Both the position numbers and the translations under genes were made by a program. Positions 16,320-26,505 of a stretch of 37,006 bases of DNA are shown here, piece by piece. How positions within the stretch are numbered: position 1 is the first letter of the stretch; the number at the start of each line of letters is the position of its first letter. Below the pieces are notes generated by a model. It was not told where the DNA came from, made no database searches, and was given only the letters and a program-made list of their open reading frames with translations. Source of the DNA: Paenibacillus sp. N3.4 (GTDB lineage: Bacteria; Bacillota; Bacilli; Paenibacillales; NBRC-103111); contig NZ_VRTT01000073.1 of the NCBI RefSeq assembly GCF_008017805.1, forward strand, positions 1 through 37,006. The letters run 5' to 3'.

Positions 16320-19079
16320 ATGGATTGGAAATGGAGCAAGAAAATATCACCTTTAGTGATAGGTGCAGTTTTATTAACGTTAGTACCGTTTGGGGGTGTA
16401 ACTGCATCGCCTCAACTAGAATTAATTAATAGCCCCTTTAAACAATCGTTTGTCTCAAACACTTCTCAAATAATTAGTAATTCAACTTCCCACAGTCTGT
16501 CAGAAGCATTACTTTCCAACAAATCCTCTAATAGCACAGAATCATCATCGCTTTCTGATGAGATTAAGCAACCTGATGCTATCGAACAAAACTCGGTTTC
16601 AACAGGAGCTCACGATGACATAAGATTAAAAGCACCCAACTCTGTTCATGCGTTAAAAGAATTAGTCGATAAACGTAATCGTAACAGCAAAACATATCTA
16701 AATAGTGACGGAACCACATCTGTCCAAACATCGGAATATTCTCTTAACTATTTTGAAGGACAAGCATGGCAGGATATCGATACTACTATTAGGCCAGATA
16801 AAAGCAATCCCAGCTACACGCATAGTATGCTCAAAAATAACTTTAAAGTGAAATTAAACAATAGAGGAATCAATCAATCTGTTACATTTGCTGTATATGA
16901 CCAGTCGGTGACCTATAAAGCAATTGGAATGAACAATGTCACTGGTGATGTATCCAATAACATCACAACATATTTTAATGCATGGCAGAGTACGGATTTA
17001 CTGTATCAGGTGCAGAATGATCAGATGAAGATGGAACTTCATTTGGCAGACAATAAAGCCCCAAAGACCTTTGTATTCGATGTGACTACAAATAACGTGA
17101 ACTATCGTCAGAACCCTGATGATTCCATTGATTTTATTAATAACGATGGCGATTTATCTTTCCAAATACCTCGTATGTGGGTAAGGGATGCATCAAGTAA
17201 TGAAAACCGATACGATAAACTAAAAATTAATTTTAGACAGAATGGTAATAAAACGTTACTAGAATTAACGTTGGATGATAACAATCTGCAATATCCTTTA
17301 GTTATTGATCCAACGACTACACTTCCCGTTATTGCTGGTGGCAAAAGTCACATATTGGAATTAAGAAGAGATGGAACAGTATGGGCTTGGGGAAAAAATG
17401 ACTATGGGCAATTGGGCAACGGTACACAAACTTACAGCTATAATTTCGTTCAAGTGAGTCAATTATCCGATGTCATAGCTGTTGCAACGGGGGCGAATCA
17501 TTCACTAGCATTAAAACAAGATGGTACCGTATGGGCATGGGGAAGCGATATAGAAGGACAGTTAGGAAATAGGTACCAGTCTATTTCGCCTAGAACACCA
17601 GCACAAGTGGATCAATTGTCCAACATCGTTTCAATTGCAGCAGGTGCAGATTATTCTGTAGCTTTAAAGAATGATGGTACCGTCTGGACTTGGGGAAATA
17701 ACAGTTATGGACAGTTAGGAAATGGTACAATTAGTAATAGTAGCAGAACTCCCGTCCGTACTAAGTTCCCCTCAACCCAGTTCCCCTCTACCGTGAATAT
17801 CGCGACCATTGCAGTAGGATCGAATAATACCCATTCTTTGGCATTGGATACAAATGGAAATGTATGGGCATGGGGGAGTAACAGTTACGGACAATCAGGT
17901 AAGGCGTCGAGTAGTGGTGTTTCATCACCTGTACAAGTAATAAAAAACGTCAAAGCTATTGCTGCGGGGCATAACTTTTCAATAGCCTTAACATTAGATG
18001 GTAACGTCTGGACTTGGGGGAAAAACAATAGTGGGCAATTAGGCAATGGATGGACATCTTCATATGAAAGTCGTCCCATACAAGTGTACGGCATATCTAA
18101 TGTCATCGGTGTTTCAGCAGGAGAGGATCATTCTTTAATTTTAAAACAAGACGGTACCGTCTGGGCATGGGGTGGGAACTATTACGGACAATTAGGCAAT
18201 GGTGGTGCTGGCCAAAATAGTTCAATACCCATACAAGTTTCACCTCCATTACAGGGTAGTAGCTTGACCAATATCGTAGCTGTCGTCGCAGGGGTGAATT
18301 ATTCAATAGCTATAAATCAAGACCGTTTTTATTGGGTTTGGGGGGATATGCCTTTTACTGGTGGAGGACTACGATTCCCATTCCCTATGTACGTTAATAG
18401 ACCAGAACCTCCAACTTCTCTAACAGTAACAGGGAAAACATCAAACAGTGTTTCGCTGAGTTGGATACCACCAGCAAATAACGAAGGCATTATAAGGTAT
18501 TACATCTACGATAACACGGAGCAAACGAATGGTCCTAGATTGGTAGGTAATGTTGATGGTAACACGACAGCTTATACAGTTACAAATCTTTTGCCGAACT
18601 CAAAGTATGCTTTTACCGTGTCGGCATCAAGAGATTTCTATACCTCAGGACCAAGCAATTCTATGGAAGTTTTCACCAACAATACAGCACCAACTACACC
18701 AAGTAATTTAATGATGAGCAGCAACACGAATAGCACAATCTCGCTTACATGGACAGCCTCAACAGACAACGTAGGAGTCACAGGCTACGATATCTATATG
18801 TCTGGTAAAGTGGTTGGTAGTGTAGACGGTAACACGACAACGTACACAGTGCCAGGTTTGATACGAAATTATAACTATTGGTTTTCGGTTAAAGCGAAAA
18901 ATGCAGCAGGAGAAGTATCGGTGGAAAGTAAATATCTGATTTGTATGATAGACAGGAGGTATCGACAATACTACTATGATGCTTCTGGAAGAATAGATTA
19001 TATTCAATTACTGACAGGACAGAAACTAAAACATCATTTTGATGCTAATGGAAATCTCTTGAATATTGAGATTCAATAA
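16320..19079 (+). CDS. Secreted RCC1-repeat / fibronectin-III / YD-tail protein
   Basis: The 919-residue protein starts at ATG 16320 behind AAAGGAG. A signal peptide (about residues 1-29) leads into an N-terminal beta domain (about 95-335; SEYSLNYFEGQAWQDIDTTI to YPLVIDPTTT) of the kind found at the front of secreted Rhs/YD and wall-associated proteins. Seven RCC1-type units follow (about 340-680; motif SLALKQDGTVWAWGxNxYGQLGNG), the number that closes one propeller. Two fibronectin-III domains (about 695-785 and 788-870) and a short YD-like tail (YYYDASGRIDY, then HFDANGNLLNIEIQ) finish it. It has no sorting motif. It is likely an extracellular binding protein; the domain mix suggests recombination between an Rhs gene and an RCC1 gene. 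Confidence 0.85.
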   Translation: MDWKWSKKISPLVIGAVLLTLVPFGGVTASPQLELINSPFKQSFVSNTSQIISNSTSHSLSEALLSNKSSNSTESSSLSDEIKQPDAIEQNSVSTGAHDDIRLKAPNSVHALKELVDKRNRNSKTYLNSDGTTSVQTSEYSLNYFEGQAWQDIDTTIRPDKSNPSYTHSMLKNNFKVKLNNRGINQSVTFAVYDQSVTYKAIGMNNVTGDVSNNITTYFNAWQSTDLLYQVQNDQMKMELHLADNKAPKTFVFDVTTNNVNYRQNPDDSIDFINNDGDLSFQIPRMWVRDASSNENRYDKLKINFRQNGNKTLLELTLDDNNLQYPLVIDPTTTLPVIAGGKSHILELRRDGTVWAWGKNDYGQLGNGTQTYSYNFVQVSQLSDVIAVATGANHSLALKQDGTVWAWGSDIEGQLGNRYQSISPRTPAQVDQLSNIVSIAAGADYSVALKNDGTVWTWGNNSYGQLGNGTISNSSRTPVRTKFPSTQFPSTVNIATIAVGSNNTHSLALDTNGNVWAWGSNSYGQSGKASSSGVSSPVQVIKNVKAIAAGHNFSIALTLDGNVWTWGKNNSGQLGNGWTSSYESRPIQVYGISNVIGVSAGEDHSLILKQDGTVWAWGGNYYGQLGNGGAGQNSSIPIQVSPPLQGSSLTNIVAVVAGVNYSIAINQDRFYWVWGDMPFTGGGLRFPFPMYVNRPEPPTSLTVTGKTSNSVSLSWIPPANNEGIIRYYIYDNTEQTNGPRLVGNVDGNTTAYTVTNLLPNSKYAFTVSASRDFYTSGPSNSMEVFTNNTAPTTPSNLMMSSNTNSTISLTWTASTDNVGVTGYDIYMSGKVVGSVDGNTTTYTVPGLIRNYNYWFSVKAKNAAGEVSVESKYLICMIDRRYRQYYYDASGRIDYIQLLTGQKLKHHFDANGNLLNIEIQ

Positions 19080-19127
19080 TACAAAGTTTAATATCATTCG
19101 CAAGGAAAAAATTCAACCGAAATAAAG

Positions 19128-19245
19128 TTTAACTATGATTCTGCCGGGTGATTACATACGATAAGTATAAAAGCTACGGAAAGTGATTCAAACATACACC
19201 TACGACGTTAATGGTGATCTCTTAAAGGTCATTGTTAATCCTTAA
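19128..19245 (+). pseudogene. Decayed YD-repeat fragment
   Basis: After the stop of the RCC1 gene, pieces of a second YD tail can be read in two frames: FNYDSAG then stop, and TYTYDVNGDLLKVIVNP ending at TAA 19243-19245. They parallel YYYDASG...FDANGNLLNIEI at the end of the gene upstream. No start codon with a ribosome site is present. This is a leftover of a former or displaced YD-repeat end. Confidence 0.6.
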
Positions 19246-19338
19246 CTTCAATGGATGTAATATTGAATGGAAAATTAAATTATATGCGAGCAGTGAATGT
19301 TAATTATTAATTACTAAACTAGAAATAAGGAGCTAACT

Positions 19339-22300
19339 ATGATCAAACGAATAATATCAATTCTGCTAGTTATTACTACTGTCTTTACAATTATTTTACC
19401 AACCTTAGTAATGGCTGAAAGTGCAACCAATCAAAGTTCCAATGACAATAATATCGCACTTAGTTCTTATATTATTAAATTTAAGGATATAACAAAAGGT
19501 AAGCAGAATTTAAACAAAAGAAATAAAAAAATCGGGAAATCATTTAAACATCTATCGTCACATACGACAACAATGCTATCGGATGCTGAAGTCGAAGACT
19601 TAAAAAAGGATTCCAATGTAGCATACATTGAAAAGGATAGCATCGTGAGTAAAGCAGGGGATATTGTTCCTGTAAATTTGAAGCAAATTCATGTTCCGGA
19701 GGTTCATGACCTAGGTAATGACGGTACGGGCGTAAAAGTAGCTGTCCTAGACACAGGTGTGAATACAAAGTTATCAGAGCTACACGTATCTGGTGGAATC
19801 TCTTTAGTGCCGAATGATGCAACACTCGGGGATACGAATGGACATGGTACATTTGTGGCTGGGATTCTCGCAGCGCATAAAGATAATCAAGGTTTTGTTG
19901 GTGTTGCTCCTAATGTGAGCTTGTACGATGTGAAAGTGCTAGATGGTAACGGCAATGGCGCATATAGCCAAGTAATCCAGGGCATTGATTGGGCAATTGA
20001 GAATCATATGGATGTTGTTTCTATGAGTTTTACAGGAGGAAACTATTCAGCCGCGCTAGAGGAAGCAACTCAACTAGCTTATAGCAATGGCATCCTTCTT
20101 GTTGCTGCAACAGGTAATGATGGAACAAATAATGTATCATATCCAGCAAAATTCAGTTCTGTTATCGGTGTTGGCGCTGTAGACGGTGACAACCAACTTG
20201 CATCGTTTTCCAATACGGGTGCGGAAGTAGAGCTTGTTGCGCCGGGGGTAAGAATACAAGGACTATCTCTCAACAACACGTACACCTCACTCAGCGGAAC
20301 TTCTATTTCGGTTCCTCAAGTTGCAGGTGTCGCCGCTCTCATCAAATACGCACATCCTACTTATAGCAACCAAGATATTCGCAAAGTAATGAATGAATCT
20401 GCAACCTCACTTGGCGATAAGACCAAGTATGGAAATGGTCTTGTTAATGCGGCAAAAGCATTGCAAGTGCCAGAGCAAGTTAACGATAGGACTACGCCCG
20501 TTACAACAAATAATAAGGGATCGAATGTTTCGACGACAGTTAGCGCAGTTCTTACGATCCCTTGGCTAAGTCAACAATTTGCTGTGTCAGAAGAAGAGAT
20601 ATTATCACAACTGAACAAAGGGTACTCGCTGCAAGAGATCAACCAAGCCTTACAAGCAAAATCACAATCAAACCCATCGCTTGCAGATTTACTCACTCCA
20701 ATAAATCCAAGTGTTCAAGAACATTTGAAACAACTGGATTATTCTTTAGATCGCTTGGAACCAAAGTCAACTACGTATACACCGTCCTACACCAATGATC
20801 CTCTCCAAAGTGTTTTGACAAATACGTACAGTAACGCTTCGTCGGTTACTACGGATACTTATAATGTATCGAAGGAAGTCTCAATCGCTGCCAACATTCC
20901 GACTAGCTATGATGATCTCGCTGTAAAAAGAATGTACACAAATGTAGATAACGCTCCTTATTCCGTATCTTCAGGTAAAGAGGATATTTCTACATTGAGC
21001 GGTTCCCTACAACTGAAAACAACCGATATGGTGCTTCCAGGCAGGAATGGATTGTCGTTTGCCTTAAATCGAATATACGATAGTTCCACCGCTCAATATT
21101 ACGATAAGCAAGCCGTGTTTACGCATTACAGAACGATTAAATACATGCCCGAATTTCGTGCGATTGTAGAAATGTGGCAAGGAGGAGATAATTATACTTT
21201 TTATCAAGATACCACTTATTACATGTATTTGTTCGTGCAGCGGAATGGATCCTATTACCAATGGAATAATCCCTCTCCCCAAAATGTGATGGAATTTGGT
21301 GACTTTGAAGAGAAAAAGAGATTGGAGGCTACTACCTATAAAGCCAGAAACAAAGATACGGACGAACCTTTTATGACCCACAGTTTTCAAATTAATGGAG
21401 TAACCTTTCGTGCCAAATTGTATCCGACAGGATACTTAATTGCCGATCCCTCATCTCCAATACTTCTCCAAGGTTATGGATACTACAATTATACGAGCGT
21501 TCCGAATCAAGAATCCAAATTTCCTATCGGAAAGGGATGGAGATGGGATATCCCTTACATTGAGACGCAAGATGAGTCGAAAGATGGGAAAAACTACCTT
21601 CATCTCTTCGGCGGGGCAACCTATGAGATGGACAATCAACTGAATTTGAAAGGGAATCCATGGAAAGATTTGGTCATGCAGCGAGACTATTCTATTGCGG
21701 ATTCGTGTTATATGCTGACGGCGCTAGATGGAACCAAACAGTTTTTTTCATGTAATGGGAAATTGACTCAAATTAAAGATGTCTATAACAATACAATTCA
21801 GTTTCAGTACGACAATATCTCACCGTATGGAAGCGTATTAAGAAAAATAAAAGATGAAATCGGTAATGAAATAAACATCGACTATAAAGGTGCAGAAGTC
21901 ACGCTGACGATGGGAGATCGTACCGTAAAGTACGTAAAAACGAAAGATACCCAAGGGAACAAAGACTTATTATCTACGGTCACCGATGCTGGTGAGAGAA
22001 CGACACGGTATACGTATGATACATCTCCAGCACCGTTTGATCTAGTCGGTGCAGATCGAATGAAAGATAACTATGTGGCCTTACTTAAAGATGTGTACCA
22101 CCCGACAAATGCTCATTCTGAATATACCTATGAACCGTTCACAAGAAATCTGGGACCACAAGCCAAGGAAACAGCCTATCGTGTAAAATCAAGAGAAGAT
22201 GTCGTAGACTATCAGGATGGAAGTAAGCAAAAATCACGCCATGTTGATTTCGCTTACGTAGAAGACGGAGGAGCAAACTTTCGATATAATTATGAATTCT

Positions 22301-25300
22301 CCACTACGGTAAAGGACGGCTTAACACAAACAACGTATACGTACAAAAAACAATATATTGATGATACCACACCACAAGTTTACTATAACAAAAACATTAC
22401 ACAGCAAGCTGGCACAGATAACCGAATCATTAATCAAACGTTTGATGAAACAAAAAGACTTCCTGTTCCAATAGAAGTGACAACATCTTCATCAAATGGA
22501 ACATTAACGTCGCAACCGATTACAATAAAACGCACATTTGATGACTATGGTAACCTAAAAACAGAAACAAATACTCTGAATATCATTACAACCTATGAAT
22601 ATCTAGATAAAACAAACTTTTTAAAATCAGTGAATCAGCCCGTGGATGAATCGCACTCTAAATTAACTGACATACAGCGGAACGATAAGGGAAGTGTAAC
22701 AACACTAGTCATTAATGAAAAAGATGCACAGGGCAAGCTAACACTCATGTCTCAGGTCAATTATGAAGATTATGATTCTGTTGGAAATGCAAAAAAGGTA
22801 ACGATTAAAGATGATGGCCGGAATATTGTCATTAACAGGGATTTCGATCTTAAATACCGGTCAGCATTTTTGACCAATCAATCAATCAAAGTGTTAGATG
22901 CAGAAGGTAAGTCATCAACTGTTTCACAATCAATGGAATACAATTTGTCTACCGGTCAAATTGCTAGTTACACCGATGACAAGAAGGGAATTACAAAGTA
23001 CACGTATGATAAACTAGGAAGATTGACTCTAGCAACCTTTGGGAATCTTAACTTGGTCACAAATGAGTACAATGATGCTAACAATCAAATCACCTCCACT
23101 GATCCAACTGGGGTAAAGACAATTACCAAATGGAACCCACTTGGATTGAAGGAATCCATTCAGATTGTAGGTGCTGGAACAGGCAAACAAAGCTTTCAGT
23201 ACGATGATTACAGTCGATTGTGGAAATCACAAGATGCAAGAGGAATTACTACCGAGTATAGATATGATCCATGGAATCGTGTAAAAGAAGTGATCTATCC
23301 CGATGCATCTGAATCGGTAGAGTACGATGATATTAATCGTACAAAGACAACCAAGGACGGCGAGCAAAACCGACTACGGGAAACCTATGATATTCTTGGC
23401 AGAACAATAGAAGTTGGTCGTTTGAAAACCGAAAACGGAAAAGATAAAGTATTTCCGGTTTCCAGTGTCAAAAAGTACGATTACGTCGGACATGCATTAG
23501 AAGTAACAGATGCAGACGCAACTCATATAAGCATTTTTGGATACGATGTACTGGGTAGGTTGACTTCAGTGAAGGATGCAAATAATGATACGACAGCTTA
23601 TAAGTATAGTCTGGCTAATCAAGTTAAAGAAGTAAAATTCCCTGATAATAACAAAGTATTAAAAGAATACGACGAAATGGGAAGATTGATCAAAAAAACT
23701 GATCTTGCCCAACTCACAGATAAATATTTTTATGACGGCAATAGCAACTTGATCAAGCATGTGGATCGCAAAGGTCAGACGATAAAGTATGAGTATAACT
23801 CACGTGATCTCCTTACGAAAAACATTTCTCCTAACGAGACTATCAGCTATGATTATGATAATGCGGGTAGACGATTATGGATGAAAGATGGAACTAATAC
23901 AACTTCTTATCAGTACTACCCAGCGACAGGTTTACTTGACACAATGACATATCAGGATGGTAGAACAATCAAGTACAGTTATGGCACTGAAGGACTAGGA
24001 AATCGGGTAGAAATGACAGATCCATTCAGCATCAAAACAGTTTACGGTTACGAGGATAAAAGTAATCGTCTAAAGGGCATTGGAGATACGACCGATAACT
24101 GGGAAGCCAGCTATAAGTACAAGAAAAATGGACTTGCTGATATAACCACACAGAAGAATGGTATTACGAATAGTTACACATTTGATGGAGCAAACCTGAC
24201 CAATCTAGTGCGAAAGAAAAACAACGGAGATAACTTATACGTATTCGGTTATGTCTACGATAACAATGCCAATCAAACGAGTAAAACGGAAAATAGTGCA
24301 ATTAATTCGTTTACGTATGACAAACTGAATCGTATTGACACATCATCGGGATACAATGAACAATACACATATGATAGCCGGGGAAATCGTCAAACGTTGC
24401 AAAGTAGTAGTCAAGTACTGGACATAGCTGGTGTAAACTATGAGTACGATGATCGCAATCGCCTGATGAAAGTAAGCATGGATGATGGTAAAGTTGTGTC
24501 GTATAAGTATAATGGAGATGGACTGTTATACGAGCGCACCGAAAATGGACAGACGACTCGTTACTATTACGATGGAGCCAATCTGGTCGCTGAAGGTATA
24601 GTTGCGGCGAATGGTACAGCAACATTGAAAGCGAGGTATATCCGTGGTAACGGACTTGTCGCAAGAGTTGATGCTAGTGAAAATAAAACATATTACCAAC
24701 ATAACGGACATGGTGATGTAGTTGGATTAACTGACGCGGCAGGGAAAACGTTGAATACCTACAAATATGATATATGGGGCAATCCGCTGATAACAGAAGA
24801 AGCTGTTCAACAACCATTCCGTTACAGCGGAGAGTTCTACGACAACACAACTGGCTTACAATATCTGCGTGCTAGATGGTATGATCCTACTGTAGGGCGG
24901 TTTATCAATGAGGATACTTATGAAGGAAAGTACGATAATCCGCTGACACTGAACTTGTATACTTACACCACAAATAATCCACTACGTTGGATTGACCCTA
25001 GTGGTCATGCTAATGAGGTTGCATTTGGTGGTGGTGGTGGGGTTGGATTCGGTGCAATAGGTGCAGGAGGTGCCGCCGTAGGAGCAGGTATAATTGTTGG
25101 TACTGCCCCCACACCTGTTGTTGATGCTCCTCCTCCGACTGTTGACAATGGTCCAACTATCTACATTACAGTACCTGCTGTGCAACAATCAGCAACTGTT
25201 ACTCAAACAACGTTTGGTGAACAGCGACCCACTATCATAACTACGCCATTTCAAGACCAGACACCTACGGTTATAACAACGCCGTTTGTAAAACAAGCAC

Positions 25301-25647
25301 CTACGATACTACAAAGTTCTGCTGGATGGACACTATCTTCAATTGCGGGTAAATACGGAAACTGTCAATGCGCTGAAGCCGCAAATGATATGAAATCTTA
25401 TTTGCTAAAAAATGGTCTGAACGGGGAACAGGTATCCATAAAATACAATTCACCAGGTTTCATAGTAAGTGATACTTACGGGACTGAAGCTATTAGTCAA
25501 AATGGATACCATACAGGAATATTGTATCAAGATAAGGTTTACGATAATATTCATACCAAAGGTATATCTTATCAAGATTGGTTAAACGATTTCTATGGTG
25601 TTGGTAATAGGACTATTACTAGAACAAGTATAAATCAAGGAGGATAA
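19339..25647 (+). CDS. Subtilisin-Rhs/YD fusion with papain-fold toxin tip
   Basis: The 2102-residue protein starts at ATG 19339 behind AAGGAG. Domains in order: signal peptide (1-27), I9-type propeptide (about 42-106), and an S8 subtilase with Asp138 (VAVLDTGVN), His169 (NGHGTFVAGI), oxyanion Asn260 and Ser322 (SGTSISVPQ). A linker (about 400-560) follows, then a YD-repeat shell (about 570-1830), the Rhs core block (FRYSGEFYDNTTGLQYLRAR to RFINED, about 1828-1860) and DPSGH (about 1886-1890). After a Gly-rich and PTIITTPF-repeat linker comes a C-terminal domain with Cys2009/Cys2011 (NCQCAEAA), His2058 (GYHTGI) and Asp2069 (VYDNIH), matching the papain-fold toxin 2 pattern. Rhs shells encapsulate toxins; here the protease could mature or release the tip. 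The putative immunity gene follows at 25650. Confidence 0.9.
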   Translation: MIKRIISILLVITTVFTIILPTLVMAESATNQSSNDNNIALSSYIIKFKDITKGKQNLNKRNKKIGKSFKHLSSHTTTMLSDAEVEDLKKDSNVAYIEKDSIVSKAGDIVPVNLKQIHVPEVHDLGNDGTGVKVAVLDTGVNTKLSELHVSGGISLVPNDATLGDTNGHGTFVAGILAAHKDNQGFVGVAPNVSLYDVKVLDGNGNGAYSQVIQGIDWAIENHMDVVSMSFTGGNYSAALEEATQLAYSNGILLVAATGNDGTNNVSYPAKFSSVIGVGAVDGDNQLASFSNTGAEVELVAPGVRIQGLSLNNTYTSLSGTSISVPQVAGVAALIKYAHPTYSNQDIRKVMNESATSLGDKTKYGNGLVNAAKALQVPEQVNDRTTPVTTNNKGSNVSTTVSAVLTIPWLSQQFAVSEEEILSQLNKGYSLQEINQALQAKSQSNPSLADLLTPINPSVQEHLKQLDYSLDRLEPKSTTYTPSYTNDPLQSVLTNTYSNASSVTTDTYNVSKEVSIAANIPTSYDDLAVKRMYTNVDNAPYSVSSGKEDISTLSGSLQLKTTDMVLPGRNGLSFALNRIYDSSTAQYYDKQAVFTHYRTIKYMPEFRAIVEMWQGGDNYTFYQDTTYYMYLFVQRNGSYYQWNNPSPQNVMEFGDFEEKKRLEATTYKARNKDTDEPFMTHSFQINGVTFRAKLYPTGYLIADPSSPILLQGYGYYNYTSVPNQESKFPIGKGWRWDIPYIETQDESKDGKNYLHLFGGATYEMDNQLNLKGNPWKDLVMQRDYSIADSCYMLTALDGTKQFFSCNGKLTQIKDVYNNTIQFQYDNISPYGSVLRKIKDEIGNEINIDYKGAEVTLTMGDRTVKYVKTKDTQGNKDLLSTVTDAGERTTRYTYDTSPAPFDLVGADRMKDNYVALLKDVYHPTNAHSEYTYEPFTRNLGPQAKETAYRVKSREDVVDYQDGSKQKSRHVDFAYVEDGGANFRYNYEFSTTVKDGLTQTTYTYKKQYIDDTTPQVYYNKNITQQAGTDNRIINQTFDETKRLPVPIEVTTSSSNGTLTSQPITIKRTFDDYGNLKTETNTLNIITTYEYLDKTNFLKSVNQPVDESHSKLTDIQRNDKGSVTTLVINEKDAQGKLTLMSQVNYEDYDSVGNAKKVTIKDDGRNIVINRDFDLKYRSAFLTNQSIKVLDAEGKSSTVSQSMEYNLSTGQIASYTDDKKGITKYTYDKLGRLTLATFGNLNLVTNEYNDANNQITSTDPTGVKTITKWNPLGLKESIQIVGAGTGKQSFQYDDYSRLWKSQDARGITTEYRYDPWNRVKEVIYPDASESVEYDDINRTKTTKDGEQNRLRETYDILGRTIEVGRLKTENGKDKVFPVSSVKKYDYVGHALEVTDADATHISIFGYDVLGRLTSVKDANNDTTAYKYSLANQVKEVKFPDNNKVLKEYDEMGRLIKKTDLAQLTDKYFYDGNSNLIKHVDRKGQTIKYEYNSRDLLTKNISPNETISYDYDNAGRRLWMKDGTNTTSYQYYPATGLLDTMTYQDGRTIKYSYGTEGLGNRVEMTDPFSIKTVYGYEDKSNRLKGIGDTTDNWEASYKYKKNGLADITTQKNGITNSYTFDGANLTNLVRKKNNGDNLYVFGYVYDNNANQTSKTENSAINSFTYDKLNRIDTSSGYNEQYTYDSRGNRQTLQSSSQVLDIAGVNYEYDDRNRLMKVSMDDGKVVSYKYNGDGLLYERTENGQTTRYYYDGANLVAEGIVAANGTATLKARYIRGNGLVARVDASENKTYYQHNGHGDVVGLTDAAGKTLNTYKYDIWGNPLITEEAVQQPFRYSGEFYDNTTGLQYLRARWYDPTVGRFINEDTYEGKYDNPLTLNLYTYTTNNPLRWIDPSGHANEVAFGGGGGVGFGAIGAGGAAVGAGIIVGTAPTPVVDAPPPTVDNGPTIYITVPAVQQSATVTQTTFGEQRPTIITTPFQDQTPTVITTPFVKQAPTILQSSAGWTLSSIAGKYGNCQCAEAANDMKSYLLKNGLNGEQVSIKYNSPGFIVSDTYGTEAISQNGYHTGILYQDKVYDNIHTKGISYQDWLNDFYGVGNRTITRTSINQGG

Positions 25648-25649
25648 GT

Positions 25650-25952
25650 GTGGATATATTACACAAAAAAATCCAAGAAATGAAACAAAGACCTGGTATG
25701 TATATCGGGAAAAAATCTTTACATCTACTCCAGGCATATCTGAATGGTTACATAGCCTATCATAACGAAGTAAATAAAGAACCTAATTATTTTTTTCTTT
25801 CTGAATTTCAAGAATATATTCAACGGCGATATAATATAAATACAACCCATAGTTGGGCTGAACTGATTACTTTTTTCTCAAGCAACGACAATGATGCTTT
25901 CGATAAGTTCTATGAGTTACTAGATGATTTTTTCGCGGAAAATACACGTTAA
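25650..25952 (+). CDS. Putative immunity protein for the papain-fold toxin
   Basis: The 100-residue cytosolic protein has no signal peptide. It starts at GTG 25650, two bases after the toxin stop; its ribosome site AAGGAGG lies in the last codons of the toxin gene, so it is translationally linked. The N-terminal motif RPGMYIGKKSLHLLQAYLNG and an acidic, aromatic C-terminal half are visible. I recall similar 'PGMYIG..SL..L..FL.GY' proteins next to polymorphic toxins but cannot name the family. Position, size and linkage are the main evidence that it neutralises the tip of the preceding protein. A terminator follows directly. Confidence 0.75.
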   Translation: MDILHKKIQEMKQRPGMYIGKKSLHLLQAYLNGYIAYHNEVNKEPNYFFLSEFQEYIQRRYNINTTHSWAELITFFSSNDNDAFDKFYELLDDFFAENTR

Positions 25953-25960
25953 TATTTCCC

Positions 25961-26029
25961 ACCTTGCGACTAACCCTCGTAAGGTTTTCTTTTTGTCTGC
26001 CGCTGTATCGCTAACAACAAATAACCGCT
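25961..26029 (+). repeat. Cassette-end repeat, copy 1, with terminator
   Basis: The stem ACCTTGCGA / TCGTAAGGT (25961-25985, loop CTAACCC, one G-T pair) is followed by TTTCTTTTTGTC, a good terminator for the toxin/immunity pair. The hairpin and the following bases (GCCGCTGTAT, CTAACAAC and on) recur at 35409-35480 after the second toxin/immunity cassette. Confidence 0.75.
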
Positions 26030-26223
26030 ACTACAATGCTAGCGGCGCACATTGTGACATCAATTCAGCCGAACAGATTTTAGCCGCTGAGCGTTATTCC
26101 AGTGTCGAAGGCATTTACTATCTCTTACAACTTGTGAACGCTCAGGATGCGTGTAAGCAAGGCAGATTGATTATGGCATGTTGCAATCAAGCGTTAACAG
26201 CCTGAAAAAACTGATGAAAAAGC

Positions 26224-26262
26224 AAAAGGAAGCAACCTAAATTAAGCTGCTTCCTTTTCTTT
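26224..26262. terminator. Bidirectional terminator
   Basis: The stem GGAAGCA / TGCTTCC (26228-26254) has an A-rich left flank and a T-rich right flank, giving a T run on both strands. It can serve the minus-strand lipoprotein gene and any read-through from the plus strand. Confidence 0.7.
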
Positions 26263-26293
26263 CAACTCAAATATTTAAAGTGAAATTGGCGCT

Positions 26294-26482
26294 TTATTTC
26301 TTGTAGGGCTTCTCATTTTCCCACTTTTTTTGATCTTGCTTCTGCTCCCACTTGTGGAAATCTTGCAATTCTTTATTGGTTGCATCTTCTAGTCTTTTAT
26401 GGGGTTCAGGACTACAGCCAACCAAACATAAAAATGTTACAAGAACTATCAAGCTAAGAGTACCTTTACCAGTTACTTTCAT
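26294..26482 (-). CDS. Small lipoprotein
   Basis: The 62-residue protein has a lipoprotein signal peptide (basic MKVTGKG, hydrophobic core) with lipobox LVGC, so lipid attachment at Cys23 and anchoring to the outer face of the membrane are expected. The mature part is short, helical and strongly charged (KWEQKQDQKKWENEKPYKK). Start ATG 26480-26482 follows AGGGGTG. It lies 23 bp downstream of the stalk/MORN gene on the same strand and is probably cotranscribed with it. Function is unknown. Confidence 0.7.
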   Translation of the reverse strand: MKVTGKGTLSLIVLVTFLCLVGCSPEPHKRLEDATNKELQDFHKWEQKQDQKKWENEKPYKK

Positions 26483-26505
26483 ATTTACACCCCTGTGATA
26501 TTGTT

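Noticed and set aside
25924..26205. A 93-codon plus-strand frame after the immunity gene
   Set aside because: It starts inside the immunity gene, runs through the terminator hairpin and has no ribosome site; the terminator repeat explains the region better. A decayed gene in its second half cannot be excluded.
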